Shown here: positions 25,809 through 35,883 of the stretch, piece after piece
Position numbering within the stretch: position 1 is the first letter of the stretch
Layout: every line of letters begins with the position of its first letter
DNA from: Ruminococcus sp.
Lineage (GTDB): Bacteria; Bacillota; Clostridia; Oscillospirales; Ruminococcaceae
DNA: 64,000 bases
Direction: 5' to 3'
NCBI GenBank assembly: GCA_017478965.1
Contig: JAFVCV010000026.1
Coordinates: forward strand, 1 to 64,000
Notes under the pieces: model-generated
What the model saw: only the letters and a program-made list of their open reading frames with translations
Database searches by the model: none
Told to the model about the DNA's origin: nothing
Made by a program: the position numbers and the translations under genes

Positions 25809-26863
25809 TGAGCATAATCGTAGCGATAATCGTTTTTGGCCTTATCATAACCATTCATGAGCTGGGCCATTTCATTGCAGCAAAGACTAACGGCGTCAAG
25901 GTCAACGAGTTCTCTATAGGCATGGGTCCTGCCATTTTCAAGAAAAAGAAGGGCGAGACTACCTATTCGCTGAGAGTGTTGCCCTTGGGCGGCTACTGTG
26001 CCATGGAGGGTGAAGACTCCGAGAGCGAGGACAGCCGTGCCCTGGTGAACAAGCCGGTGTGGCGGAGAATGATAATAATTCTGGCTGGCGTGTTTATGAA
26101 CATGGTCCTTGGCGTGACGCTTCTTGCGATACAGACAGCCGCATCTGACGCCATAACCACCACTACTATATCCAAATTCGAGGAGGACGCACTGAGCCAT
26201 AAGACCGGCCTTGAGGTGGGGGATAAGGTCCTGGCTATCAACGGCATGAGGATATTTACCTCCATGGATATGTCCTATAAGTTCGTCAACGATGAGGACG
26301 CAGTTTATGATATGGTGGTCGAGCGAAACGGAGAAAGGGTCAGCCTGAAAGATGTAAAGCTGTCCATGACTACCCTTGAGGACGGCTCCCAGAGCATACA
26401 CTATGACTTCTGGGTGGAGCCGGGGAGGATAACTCCGCTGTCCGTTATATCTCAGGCCTTCAAACAGACAGCTACAGATGCAAGGCTCATCTATATTTCA
26501 CTTGGGGATATAATAAGGGGCAAGTATTCCATCAAGGATATGAGCGGACCCGTGGGCATAGTTGACTCCATAGGGGACGTTATCGAAAGTGAGAGGGACG
26601 AACAGACCGGCAAGATCGACTGGTCCTCACTGATAGATACTGTAATGTCCCTGGCGGCCTTTATCTCAATAAATGTGGGCGTGTTCAATCTACTGCCGCT
26701 GCCTGCACTGGACGGGGGCAGGTTCGTGTTCCTGGTGGTGGAGGCTATCAGAGGAAAGCCTGTGCCGCCGGAAAAGGAAGGCCTTGTCCATACAGTTGGC
26801 ATGGCTGCGCTGCTTGTGCTGATGCTGGTAGTAACAGTCAGTGATATCACTAAACTCAGATGA
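25808..26863 (+). CDS. rseP: Membrane zinc metalloprotease RseP/RasP (site-2 protease)
   Basis: 351 aa from ATG 25808, overlapping the dxr TGA by one base; a TTG three bases earlier is also in frame but less likely. This intramembrane protease cleaves anti-sigma factors and signal-peptide remnants. The zinc motif HELGH is near residue 19 in the first membrane segment. A PDZ domain lies at ~120-190 (SHKTGLEVGDKVLAINGMRI), and the third zinc ligand at LLPLPALDGGR in a later membrane segment. It is commonly encoded between dxr and ispG, as here. Confidence 0.95.
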   Translation: MSIIVAIIVFGLIITIHELGHFIAAKTNGVKVNEFSIGMGPAIFKKKKGETTYSLRVLPLGGYCAMEGEDSESEDSRALVNKPVWRRMIIILAGVFMNMVLGVTLLAIQTAASDAITTTTISKFEEDALSHKTGLEVGDKVLAINGMRIFTSMDMSYKFVNDEDAVYDMVVERNGERVSLKDVKLSMTTLEDGSQSIHYDFWVEPGRITPLSVISQAFKQTATDARLIYISLGDIIRGKYSIKDMSGPVGIVDSIGDVIESERDEQTGKIDWSSLIDTVMSLAAFISINVGVFNLLPLPALDGGRFVFLVVEAIRGKPVPPEKEGLVHTVGMAALLVLMLVVTVSDITKLR

Positions 26864-26880
26864 CCGGGAGGCAGAATATC

Positions 26881-27918
26881 ATGAGAAAAGTCAGACCTGT
26901 AAAGATAGGCGGGCTAACACTTGACGGGGAGCATATATATATCCAGTCTATGCTGAACGTTCCCGCAAGCGATATAGAAGGCTCAGTCAGGCAGGCAGAG
27001 GAGCTTGAAAAAGCTGGCTGTGAGATAGTCAGGGCAGCTGTGCCGGATATGGCTGCTGTCGCCCTTATCCCGGCCATCAAGGAAAAGATAAGCATACCCC
27101 TGGTGGCCGATATCCATTTTGACTATAGGCTCGCCCTGGCTGCCGCAGACGCCGGTATAGACAAAATACGGATAAATCCGGGAAATATCGGTGATATGGA
27201 CAGAGTCAGGGCTGTGGTGAAAAAATGCACCGAGAAGAAGATACCTATAAGGATAGGCGTCAACGGCGGCTCCCTTGAAAAGGATATACTGGCAAAATAC
27301 GGCAGACCCTGCGCTGACGCACTGGTCGAAAGCGCCATGGGTCATGTGAAGATATTGGAACAGTGCGATTTTGGGGACATCGTTATCTCTATCAAATCCT
27401 CAGATGTGAGTACTATGATACAAGCCTACCGAAAGCTTTCTCAGGAGTGCAGCTATCCTCTGCATCTGGGAGTTACTGAGGCCGGCACCGAGCGCATGGG
27501 CATAATAAAATCCGCCATCGGCATAGGCTCTCTGCTAACTGACGGCATAGGCGAGACTATCAGGGTATCTTTGACTGACGAGCCTGTGAAGGAGGTCTAT
27601 GCAGCTAAGGATATCCTCAAAGCCATCGGCAGAGGCAGGGGAGTGCAGATCGTTTCCTGTCCGACCTGCGGCAGGACCAAGATAGACCTGATAGGCCTTG
27701 CTAAGAAGGTCGAGGAGGTCACTAAGGATATCGACAAGGATATCAAGGTGGCCGTTATGGGCTGTGTGGTCAACGGTATTGGCGAGGCCGGGGAGGCCGA
27801 TATCGGCATAGCCGGCGGCGACGGCCGTGCGGTCATCTTCAGCAAGGGCAAAAAGCTCTTCACCGTTTCGGAGGACAAGGCCCTGGAGGCACTTGTTGGT
27901 GAGATAGACAAGCTCTGA
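26881..27918 (+). CDS. ispG: 4-hydroxy-3-methylbut-2-en-1-yl diphosphate synthase
   Basis: 345 aa Fe-S enzyme of the MEP pathway, preceding IspH. ATG 26881 is chosen because GGGAGG lies 9 bases upstream; an earlier ATG at 26860 overlaps the rseP stop (ATGA) and remains possible. Cluster cysteines lie in SCPTCGRTKIDL and in GCVVNGIGEAGEADIG; other marks are VADIHFDYRLA and KIRINPGNIG. With Dxr and IspH, three MEP enzymes are in this window. Confidence 0.95.
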   Translation: MRKVRPVKIGGLTLDGEHIYIQSMLNVPASDIEGSVRQAEELEKAGCEIVRAAVPDMAAVALIPAIKEKISIPLVADIHFDYRLALAAADAGIDKIRINPGNIGDMDRVRAVVKKCTEKKIPIRIGVNGGSLEKDILAKYGRPCADALVESAMGHVKILEQCDFGDIVISIKSSDVSTMIQAYRKLSQECSYPLHLGVTEAGTERMGIIKSAIGIGSLLTDGIGETIRVSLTDEPVKEVYAAKDILKAIGRGRGVQIVSCPTCGRTKIDLIGLAKKVEEVTKDIDKDIKVAVMGCVVNGIGEAGEADIGIAGGDGRAVIFSKGKKLFTVSEDKALEALVGEIDKL

Positions 27919-27942
27919 GTTTACAGATTAAAGGAAGATTTG

Positions 27943-30900
27943 ATGAATACATATAAGATCGGGGAATATTTTGAGGACTATAAAAAGCTGATACCTGCCG
28001 CCATCGAAAACGGCAGGATACTTCAGCTGGTGTTTTCGGAAAATCTGAAGGAGATCGAGTGCTATACGGCTTTTGATGCTCTGGTGGGCTATGATACTAT
28101 CGAGACTTTTGGCTCTGATATGCGCAAGGCCCTTGGCGCCGACAGCTTCAGACTGGTCCCGAAATTCACGCCGGACCTGCTGGACGACAGCTATTTCGGT
28201 GATATATGCAAGTTCCTCAAAAGCAGGTTCCCCTTTGTTAACGGCTTTCTGGAAAATTCCGAGGCGGAGTATAAGGACGGCAAGTTCACTGTGGTGCTCA
28301 GACACGGCGGCTATGAGCTGATGAAAAAGGCGGGCATCGACTCTGCCTTTGCTGCCACGGTGGGGGAGCTTTTTTCTGTCTCTGCTGGGATCGAGTTCAC
28401 AGGCAAGCTCATGACAGATATGGAGGAGCACAGAAAAGAGCAGGAGGAGTTTTTAAGGTCTATCCCAATGCCCGACCTGTCAGCCGCTGCGGAGAAAAAG
28501 GAGAATAAGCAGGGTCAGGAGACCCAGGCTAAAGAATTTCGCAAGGTAAGCGTAGACTTCACCAGGTTCTCTCTGCTCTGTGAGGACGCTCTGGTCATCA
28601 AGGGCGGACCTATCAATTCCGACACCAGGGTCTATACAATGGCAAATCTCCCTAACGACAGCGCAGAGCTTGAGAACTTCAGCGATGTTGTAACGGTGTG
28701 GGGAGATATATTTGACGTGGTGGTCGATGAAAAGAGGAGCGGCCTGCTCATTGCGGAGGTCTATTTCACCGACTATTCTTCTTCCTATACCATAAAGCTC
28801 ATCGGCTCCGTAAAGACCGGCAAATATGTCAAGCTCACCAGAGCGCAGCTGGAATCAATGCTGGAGCATCTGAAAAAGGGTAAGACTATCCTGGTAAGGG
28901 GAAAGATCGAGGAGGACGACTTCAATCATAAGATCTACCTTATGGCAGAGGATATGATGGTCGTAAAGCGTGAGGAAGAGAAGGACAACAGCGATGAGAA
29001 GAGAGTCGAGCTCCACTGCCATACCAATATGTCGCTGATGGACGCTCTGGCCGCACCGGAAAAACTGGTTGCAAAGGCTTATAAATGGGGCCACAAGGCT
29101 CTGGCTATAACTGACCACGACGTTGTACAGGGCTTTCCTGCCGCCGGCAATAAGTGCAGGGACATACGGGGCGAGGGCGGTAAGTTCAAGATAATCTACG
29201 GATGCGAAGCATATGAGGTCAATAACGATGTTAAGGTCTTCAAGGGCGTTGACAGCCGTGAGCTGACGGACGAGCTGATCGTTTTTGACCTGGAGACTAC
29301 CGGTACCGACCACAAGAACGACCGTATGATCGAGATAGGAGCTGTGAAGCTCAGGGGCCTGGAGATAGTGGACAGCTTTGACACCTTCGTGGATCCCGGA
29401 GTGCCGATATCAGAGTTCATCACTGAGCTTACAAGCATCACTGACGATATGGTCAAGGGCGCACCTGACGAGAAGGCTGCCCTGGAGCAGTTCATAAAAT
29501 TCTGCGGAGATTGTCCCTGCTTTGTGGCTCATAATGCCAATTTTGACACCGGCTTTATTGCCGCTGCTGCTGAAAGACAGGGCATAAAATACCGTTTCAG
29601 CAGCATAGATACTGTGCCCATGTCTCAGATAATGCTCCCGCAGCTCAAAAAACATAAGCTGAATTTTGTGGCCGAGCATTTCGGCCTGGGGGATTTCCAC
29701 CACCACCGTGGCTGCGACGATGCGGAGGTACTGGCAAAGATATTTATAAAACTCTGCGCAATGCTGTTTGAACAGTACCCGCAGCTGCTCATCACCGTCG
29801 ATATGCTCAACGGTCTTCTGGCTGACGACAGCGAAGTCAGGGACAGTAAGGACGTTTTTCACCAGATAATCCTTGTGAGAAATAATACTGGGCTAAAAAA
29901 CCTCTACAGGCTCATCTCAGACTCAAATCTGAAATACTTCAAGCGCCGGCCAAGGATCCCGAAATCAGAGCTCATAAAGTACAGAGAGGGACTTATACTC
30001 GGCAGTGCCTGCGAAAGGGGCGAGGTGATACAGGCCTACCTGGAGGGCAAGAGCCATGAGTACATCAGGCAGATAGCCAGCTTTTATGACTATCTGGAAA
30101 TACAGCCCGACGGCAACAATATGTTCATGCTGACCACCGAGCGTCCTCCCTATGACAGGATAAGGACAGTAGAGGACGTCAAGGATATAAACCGCTTTAT
30201 CGTCAGGCTCGGTGAGGAACTGGGCAAACCGGTCTGTGCCACCGGCGATGTGCATTTTCTCAATAAGGACGATGCTAAGTTCAGGGCGATAATCCAGGAT
30301 TCCATGGGCTTTACTGACTGCGATAATCAGGCGCCTCTTTATCTGAAGACCACCGATCAGATGCTTGACGAGCTTTCCTATCTCGGTGAAGAGAAGGCAA
30401 GAGAGGTCGTCATAACCAATACCAACGCAGTGGCTGACCTTATCGACAGCGACCTGAAAGCCTTCCCAAACGGTACTTATACGCCGTTCATTGAGGGTGC
30501 GGTATATGAACTTCAGACCATCTGCTGGAGAAAGGCCTGCAGTCTTTACGGCGACTGCGACCCTATGTCTATAGAGGTCCCCGACAGTGAGGAGATAAGA
30601 AAAGACAAAAACTTCAAGGTGGACGGCTATTTCAAGGACCATATCCCAGAGCTGGTCTATAACAGACTTAAAAGAGAGCTGGACTCGATCATAAAACACG
30701 GCTTTGCCGTGCTCTATATGATCTCACAGAAACTGGTCGCAAATTCCAACGAGAATGGCTATCAGGTCGGCTCCCGTGGTTCCGTCGGTTCCTCATTTGT
30801 GGCCTCCATGTCGGGTATATCGGAGGTAAATCCTCTGGTACCCCACTATATATGCCGAAAATGCCACCACAGTGAATTTTTTACCAAGGGCGAATACGGC

Positions 30901-32451
30901 TCAGGTTTTGATCTGCCGCCGAAACAGTGTCCGGAGTGCGGGAACGATATGCACCGTGACGGGCATGATATACCTTTTGAGACCTTTCTTGGCTTCGACG
31001 GCGATAAGGCGCCTGATATCGACCTTAACTTTTCCGGCGACTATCAGGGCAAGGCCCATAGATATACCGAAGTGCTTTTCGGTGAGGACAAGGTGTTCAA
31101 GGCCGGAACAGTACTGACCGTGGCGGATAAGACCGCCTACGGCTATGTTATGAAATATCTGGAAAAGCGCAGCAAGACCGCTAATCCGGCTGAGATACAG
31201 CGTCTGGTCAACGGCTGTATAGATGTCAAGCGCTCGACCTCACAGCACCCCGGCGGCATGGTGGTCATTCCAGGAGACTATGACGTTTACGACTTTACTC
31301 CGGTGCAGCACCCGGCGGATAAGTTTGAGAGCGATATGGTCACTACTCACTTTGACTTCAATTCTCTCCACGATACCATACTGAAACTTGACGAGCTGGG
31401 CCACGATGTGCCGACCATGTATAAGTATCTGGAGGATTTTACAGATATGGATATCACCCAGTGTCCCATGTCGGACCCTGCGGTGTATTCCCTTTTCACC
31501 TCTCCCGAGGCCCTCGGGGTCAAGGAGGAGGATATACTCTGCCAGACAGGGACCCTTGGCATACCTGAGATGGGCACTACCTTTGTAAGAGGTATGCTGA
31601 TGGATTGTAAGCCTAAGAATTTTTCAGACCTTTTGCAGATATCCGGACTTTCTCACGGTACTGACGTCTGGCTGGGCAACGCACAGGAGCTTATCGCTAA
31701 CGGCACCTGTGATATCTCTCAGGTAATTGGTACCCGTGACTCGATCATGGTCTATCTGCTCCATCACGGTCTTGAGCCTAAGCTGGCATTCAAGATAATG
31801 GAGATAACCCGTAAGGGAAAGGCGCCTAAGCTGCTGACAGACGAGATGAAACAGGATATGCGTGACCATGGGGTGCCTGAGTGGTATATCGACAGCTGTC
31901 TCAAAATAAAGTATATGTTCCCAAAGGCTCATGCCGCCGCCTATGTCACAGCGGCTATAAGGCTCTGCTGGTTCAAGGTCCATGAGCCTCTGGCGTTCTA
32001 TGCCACCTTCTTTACCGTAAGAGGTGAGGACTTTGACGCTGAAACAGCCTCTAAGGGCATATATATGGTAAGAAACAAGATAAAGGAACTGCGTGAGCTG
32101 CCCAAGGACAAGATCTCCAAAAAGGACGAAGATGTTCTTGATATGCTGATGATAATCAATGAAATGCTGACAAGAGGATACGAGTTCCTTCCCATAGATA
32201 TCCACAAGTCCCATGCCTTTATCTACCGTATCGAGGACGGTAAGCTGCGTATGCCCTTCTGTTCTATCAAGGGCATCGGTACCAGCGCAGCTATGAATAT
32301 TTTTGAAAAAGCACAGAAGGACGACTTCATCTCCATAGAGGAATTCCAACAGCAAAGCGGTATCTCAAAGTCCGTGGTGGAGACTCTGGAGAGGATAGGC
32401 GCCTTTGGCGATATGCCTAAGTCGAACCAGATTTCTCTGTTCAATTTCTGA
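27943..32451 (+). CDS. polC: DNA polymerase III alpha subunit, PolC type
   Basis: 1502 aa, the replicative polymerase of low-GC Gram-positives. Order: N-terminal region, OB fold (~200-330), split PHP domain (VELHCHTNMSLMD and TDHD near 350-390), DEDD 3'-5' exonuclease inserted in the PHP (IVFDLETTGTDHKNDRMIEIGA; HNANFDTGF; HHRGCDDAEVLA), a zinc-finger segment (CRKCHHSEF...CPECGNDM), and the polymerase core with DGDKAPDIDLNFSGDYQ (catalytic DxD). The start is ATG 27943 behind AAAGGAAG; a TTG directly upstream is also in frame. It ends the pyrH cluster. Confidence 0.97.
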   Translation: MNTYKIGEYFEDYKKLIPAAIENGRILQLVFSENLKEIECYTAFDALVGYDTIETFGSDMRKALGADSFRLVPKFTPDLLDDSYFGDICKFLKSRFPFVNGFLENSEAEYKDGKFTVVLRHGGYELMKKAGIDSAFAATVGELFSVSAGIEFTGKLMTDMEEHRKEQEEFLRSIPMPDLSAAAEKKENKQGQETQAKEFRKVSVDFTRFSLLCEDALVIKGGPINSDTRVYTMANLPNDSAELENFSDVVTVWGDIFDVVVDEKRSGLLIAEVYFTDYSSSYTIKLIGSVKTGKYVKLTRAQLESMLEHLKKGKTILVRGKIEEDDFNHKIYLMAEDMMVVKREEEKDNSDEKRVELHCHTNMSLMDALAAPEKLVAKAYKWGHKALAITDHDVVQGFPAAGNKCRDIRGEGGKFKIIYGCEAYEVNNDVKVFKGVDSRELTDELIVFDLETTGTDHKNDRMIEIGAVKLRGLEIVDSFDTFVDPGVPISEFITELTSITDDMVKGAPDEKAALEQFIKFCGDCPCFVAHNANFDTGFIAAAAERQGIKYRFSSIDTVPMSQIMLPQLKKHKLNFVAEHFGLGDFHHHRGCDDAEVLAKIFIKLCAMLFEQYPQLLITVDMLNGLLADDSEVRDSKDVFHQIILVRNNTGLKNLYRLISDSNLKYFKRRPRIPKSELIKYREGLILGSACERGEVIQAYLEGKSHEYIRQIASFYDYLEIQPDGNNMFMLTTERPPYDRIRTVEDVKDINRFIVRLGEELGKPVCATGDVHFLNKDDAKFRAIIQDSMGFTDCDNQAPLYLKTTDQMLDELSYLGEEKAREVVITNTNAVADLIDSDLKAFPNGTYTPFIEGAVYELQTICWRKACSLYGDCDPMSIEVPDSEEIRKDKNFKVDGYFKDHIPELVYNRLKRELDSIIKHGFAVLYMISQKLVANSNENGYQVGSRGSVGSSFVASMSGISEVNPLVPHYICRKCHHSEFFTKGEYGSGFDLPPKQCPECGNDMHRDGHDIPFETFLGFDGDKAPDIDLNFSGDYQGKAHRYTEVLFGEDKVFKAGTVLTVADKTAYGYVMKYLEKRSKTANPAEIQRLVNGCIDVKRSTSQHPGGMVVIPGDYDVYDFTPVQHPADKFESDMVTTHFDFNSLHDTILKLDELGHDVPTMYKYLEDFTDMDITQCPMSDPAVYSLFTSPEALGVKEEDILCQTGTLGIPEMGTTFVRGMLMDCKPKNFSDLLQISGLSHGTDVWLGNAQELIANGTCDISQVIGTRDSIMVYLLHHGLEPKLAFKIMEITRKGKAPKLLTDEMKQDMRDHGVPEWYIDSCLKIKYMFPKAHAAAYVTAAIRLCWFKVHEPLAFYATFFTVRGEDFDAETASKGIYMVRNKIKELRELPKDKISKKDEDVLDMLMIINEMLTRGYEFLPIDIHKSHAFIYRIEDGKLRMPFCSIKGIGTSAAMNIFEKAQKDDFISIEEFQQQSGISKSVVETLERIGAFGDMPKSNQISLFNF

Positions 32452-32527
32452 TGGACTTTTAAAATGTTAAGTAATAAAAACTTAATGGAATATTTACAAA
32501 ATATCTTTGTATTTATGCACAAATCGG

Positions 32528-32556
32528 TTGACAAATTTTCGTCAATATGATAAAAT
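32528..32556 (+). promoter_or_regulatory. Sigma-A promoter of the his operon
   Basis: -35 TTGACA (32528-32533), 17-bp spacer, -10 TAAAAT (32551-32556). It gives a ~108-base leader before hisZ. Confidence 0.75.
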
Positions 32557-32569
32557 GTATTATGTTGAT

Positions 32570-32648
32570 AACATGATACTATGTTAGCAGTTTACTAAGT
32601 TAAAGCGGACTTTTATGATCCGCAGCGCTTTTACATAGCCATGTAAAA
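32570..32648 (+). promoter_or_regulatory. Structured 5' leader of the his operon
   Basis: Three stem-loops lie between promoter and SD: AACAT/ATGTT (32570-32574 with 32581-32585), GCGGA/TCCGC (32605-32609 with 32619-32623), and a perfect 8-bp TTTTACAT/ATGTAAAA (32629-32636 with 32641-32648). AAAGCG (32602-32607) can instead pair with CGCTTT (32626-32631), which would disrupt the second and third hairpins. There is no U run, His-rich leader peptide or T-box motif, so any control would more likely be of translation. Confidence 0.4.
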
Positions 32649-32670
32649 AAATTGTAAAGGACAGAGCGAT

Positions 32671-33870
32671 ATGAAAAGATATGACCTGATCACTCCCGAG
32701 GGCACGAGAGATCTGCTCTTTGAAGACTGCCTTGCCAGGCGCAAGGTGGAGAAGACCTTAGCGGACCTATTCAAGGGCTTTGGCTACAGCGAGGTCGTGA
32801 CGCCCGGTATAGAGTTCTATGACGCTTTCAGCGGCAGCACAAGGAATTTCAGACAGGAGAGCCTTTATAAGCTCACCGACTCCAAGGGCAGGCTCATAGT
32901 GCTGAGACCGGATACTACGATCCCTATAGCAAGACTAACAGCCACAAGGCTCAAAGAGGCTGCTACTCCTCTTCGGCTCTACTATATCCAGAGCGTTTAC
33001 TCGAACAACGCTCTCTTAAAGGGCAGGAGCGATGAGGTAGTCCAGGCCGGTATCGAGCTTATCGGCGGAGAGAACCATAAGCGGGCTGACCTGGAGGTGC
33101 TTTGTACGGCAGTGGAGGCCCTGGCAAGTTTTGATAAAGAAAATTTCAGGCTGGAGATAGGTCATATAGGCTATTTCAAAGAGCTGGTGGCCCAGCTTGA
33201 CTTAGACGAGGACACGGTGGAGGAGATAAGGATGCTCATTTCCTCCAAGAATTATCCCGCTCTTAACGATCTTCTTGACGAGATCGGGAACAACGAGATA
33301 ACCGGCGCCCTCAAACAGCTGCCCAGTCTGTTCGGCGGCGTGGAGGTCCTTGATAAGGCCAGCGATATCTACGCAAACGATAAGATAACGGGAATTCTCT
33401 ATAACCTCAGAGAAGTCTATGACCGGCTGTCATGCTTAGGTTATGAGGGGAAGATAAGCGTTGACCTGGGCATAGTGAGCCATACGGATTACTACACCGG
33501 GATAGTTTTCAAGGGTTATCTTAGCGAGGTCGGCCAGTCTGTCCTCAAGGGCGGGAGATACGATAATCTCATCGGTTCTTTCGGCAAGGATCTGCCGGCT
33601 GTCGGCTTCGGCGTCAATGTGGACTCCGTGGCAAGGCATCTGGAAAGGATAGGCGAAAGTCCTGTTAGCAAGCCTGTAGATGCGCTGATCTTCGGTGATA
33701 AGGGATATGTGGTCGAGGCTATGGCCCACGCACAGAAACTGGTCAGAGGCGGCGCTAAGGTCGAACATTCGCTGTTCAATACCTACGAAGAGACTGTGGC
33801 CTATGCAAAGAGCAAGGGTATCGGAAAGGTCATAAGGGTAGGCAGCGATATCACTGAGGAACAGGTCTGA
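32671..33870 (+). CDS. hisZ: ATP phosphoribosyltransferase regulatory subunit HisZ
   Basis: 399 aa homologue of histidyl-tRNA synthetase that lacks charging activity and regulates the short HisG. The class II synthetase core is visible: TPEGTRDLLFEDC (motif 1 region), VLRPDTTIPIARL (motif 2 region) and the C-terminal segment GGRYDNLIGSFG. It has no anticodon-binding domain typical of HisS. The adjacent hisG is the short form, which needs HisZ; this supports the call over hisS. AAAGGA precedes ATG 32671. Confidence 0.93.
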   Translation: MKRYDLITPEGTRDLLFEDCLARRKVEKTLADLFKGFGYSEVVTPGIEFYDAFSGSTRNFRQESLYKLTDSKGRLIVLRPDTTIPIARLTATRLKEAATPLRLYYIQSVYSNNALLKGRSDEVVQAGIELIGGENHKRADLEVLCTAVEALASFDKENFRLEIGHIGYFKELVAQLDLDEDTVEEIRMLISSKNYPALNDLLDEIGNNEITGALKQLPSLFGGVEVLDKASDIYANDKITGILYNLREVYDRLSCLGYEGKISVDLGIVSHTDYYTGIVFKGYLSEVGQSVLKGGRYDNLIGSFGKDLPAVGFGVNVDSVARHLERIGESPVSKPVDALIFGDKGYVVEAMAHAQKLVRGGAKVEHSLFNTYEETVAYAKSKGIGKVIRVGSDITEEQV

Positions 33871-33897
33871 GTTCAGGGCGAAAGGAGAATACCGATA

Positions 33898-34527
33898 ATG
33901 AACAAACCTCTGAGGATAGCTCTCACCAAGGGCAGACTGGAGAAGGATACGGTCGGACTGCTGGAAAAGATAGGCTTTGACTGCACTGCCATCAGGGAAA
34001 AGGGCAGAAAGCTCATACTTCCCGTTCCGGACGGCAATTTAGAAGTGGTACTTGCCAAGGCCAACGACGTCATTACTTATGTTGAGCACGGCGTGTGTGA
34101 TATGGGCGTTGTGGGGAAGGACACCATTCAGGAGATGCAGGGAAAGTTCTACGAGCTTATGGACCTGGGCTTCGGCAGGTGCAGATTTGCCCTGGCCACC
34201 AAGAAAGGCTCTACATTTTACGGCGGTTACAGCGTCAAGACCGTTGCCACCAAGTATCCCAACATCACCCGTAAGCATTTTGAGAGCAAGGGCATGGACG
34301 TTGAGATAATCAAGATAGAAGGCTCGGTTGAACTGGCTCCGCTGCTGGAACTGGCAGACGGCATCGTGGATATAGTTGAGACAGGCACCACCCTCAAAGA
34401 AAACGGCCTGGAGGTCATAGAGGACATATGCCCGATCTCCGCAAGGCTGATCGTGAACACTGTCAGCATGAAGATGAGACAGGCAGAGATCGAGAACTTT
34501 GTGAGACTGGTGGAGAAAAATCTGTGA
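33898..34527 (+). CDS. hisG: ATP phosphoribosyltransferase, short catalytic form
   Basis: 209 aa. It starts histidine synthesis by joining ATP and PRPP. It has the LRIALTKGRLEKDT opening, then VGKDTIQE and the PRPP-binding loop EIIKIEGSVELAPLLELADGIVDIVETG (motif ELAPL..ADGIVDIV). It lacks the C-terminal ACT-like regulatory domain of the long form, consistent with hisZ upstream. GAAAGGAG precedes ATG 33898. Feedback by histidine in such systems acts through HisZ. Confidence 0.95.
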   Translation: MNKPLRIALTKGRLEKDTVGLLEKIGFDCTAIREKGRKLILPVPDGNLEVVLAKANDVITYVEHGVCDMGVVGKDTIQEMQGKFYELMDLGFGRCRFALATKKGSTFYGGYSVKTVATKYPNITRKHFESKGMDVEIIKIEGSVELAPLLELADGIVDIVETGTTLKENGLEVIEDICPISARLIVNTVSMKMRQAEIENFVRLVEKNL

Positions 34528-34563
34528 ACTGACAGATATGAAGATAACGAAAGGAAATGCGAT

Positions 34564-35856
34564 ATGGCTATCATAAAAAAGATAATCGTCAACGGTAAGG
34601 ACGAGGTAGAGTTCTTCAAGCAGCTGGAAGAGCGCAACGGCGAGACTGACAAGAAGATATCCGCCGTGGTGGGCGAGATAATCGAGACTGTCAGAAAAGG
34701 CGGCGACAGCGCAGTAAAGGCTTATACCGAAAAGTTTGACGGCAAGCTCCCTCAGTACTATGAGGTGCCCAGGGATGTAATAAACGATGCGGTGACCGAG
34801 GCGGACCCAAGATTTGTTGAGGCCCTGCTGAATTCTATAGAGAACATAACCGACTTTCACCAGAGACAGAAGAGCCAGAGCTTTGTAAATACCAGAGCCG
34901 ACGGGTGTATCTTAGGGCAGAAGGTCAGGGGACTTGACAGGGTAGGACTCTATGTCCCCGGCGGCACCGCAGCCTATCCTTCTTCTGTGCTGATGAACGC
35001 AGTGCCTGCCAAGATAGCAGGGGTAAGGGAGATAATCATGGTCACTCCTCCTCTGAAGGACGGAACTCCCAATAAGGATATCCTGGTTGCTGCGGGGCTG
35101 TGCGGTGTTGACAGGATATTCATGGCAGGCGGCGCACAGGCTATCGCTGCCCTGGCCTATGGCACAGAGGAGATACCCAAGGTCGATAAGATAGTCGGCC
35201 CCGGCAATATCTATGTGGCTACGGCTAAGAAAATGCTTTATGGCGTGGTGGATATAGATATGGTGGCAGGACCCAGCGAGGTACTGGTCATGGCTGATGA
35301 AAGTGCCGACCCGAAGTTCGTTGCTGCCGACCTGATGTCTCAGGCAGAGCATGATAAACTGGCCTCTGCTATACTGGTCACCACCAGTGAAAAGCTGGCT
35401 GATGAGGTGATGGATGAATTTGAGAGGCAGATGAAATATCTGGAGAGAAGGGACATTATCAGGTCTTCACTGGAAAACTACGGCGCTGCCCTTATATGCG
35501 AGACTAAGGACCAGGCTGTGGATATGGCCAACAAGTTCGCCCCTGAGCACCTGGAGGTGCTTTTTGAGGACCCGCTGGAATATGTGGGCAGGCTGGATAA
35601 CGCCGGCTCAGTGTTCCTTGGCAGCTATGCCTCTGAACCTCTCGGGGACTACTATGCCGGACCCAATCACGTCCTCCCTACCAGCGGGACAGCCAGATTT
35701 TTCTCGCCCCTGGGCGTTAACAGCTTTGAGAAAAAATCAAGCTTTATCTACTACACAGAGGATGCACTGAGAAAGGCCAAGGACGATATAGTTCTTGTGG
35801 CGGAGAAGGAAGGACTTACCGCTCACGCCAATGCTATAAAGGTAAGGTTTGAATAA
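34564..35856 (+). CDS. hisD: Histidinol dehydrogenase
   Basis: 430 aa NAD-dependent zinc enzyme that oxidises histidinol to histidine in two steps. Signatures: RVGLYVPGGTAAYPSSVLMNAVPAKIAGV (read in two parts at ~residues 125-155), VDKIVGPGNIYVATAKK, DMVAGPSEVLV, DLMSQAEHDKLA (zinc ligand Gln/His) and FAPEHLEV. GAAAGGAAATG precedes ATG 34564. The next expected gene in many his operons is hisC, but an unrelated gene follows. Confidence 0.96.
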   Translation: MAIIKKIIVNGKDEVEFFKQLEERNGETDKKISAVVGEIIETVRKGGDSAVKAYTEKFDGKLPQYYEVPRDVINDAVTEADPRFVEALLNSIENITDFHQRQKSQSFVNTRADGCILGQKVRGLDRVGLYVPGGTAAYPSSVLMNAVPAKIAGVREIIMVTPPLKDGTPNKDILVAAGLCGVDRIFMAGGAQAIAALAYGTEEIPKVDKIVGPGNIYVATAKKMLYGVVDIDMVAGPSEVLVMADESADPKFVAADLMSQAEHDKLASAILVTTSEKLADEVMDEFERQMKYLERRDIIRSSLENYGAALICETKDQAVDMANKFAPEHLEVLFEDPLEYVGRLDNAGSVFLGSYASEPLGDYYAGPNHVLPTSGTARFFSPLGVNSFEKKSSFIYYTEDALRKAKDDIVLVAEKEGLTAHANAIKVRFE

Positions 35857-35883
35857 AAAGAGAACTATCAGGAGGGCGCAGCC

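Noticed and set aside
29196-29862. Long minus-strand frames inside polC
   Set aside because: They arise from codon bias opposite polC.
32581-32670. His-rich leader peptide or T-box upstream of hisZ
   Set aside because: Short frames there contain no histidine run, and the T-box consensus is absent.
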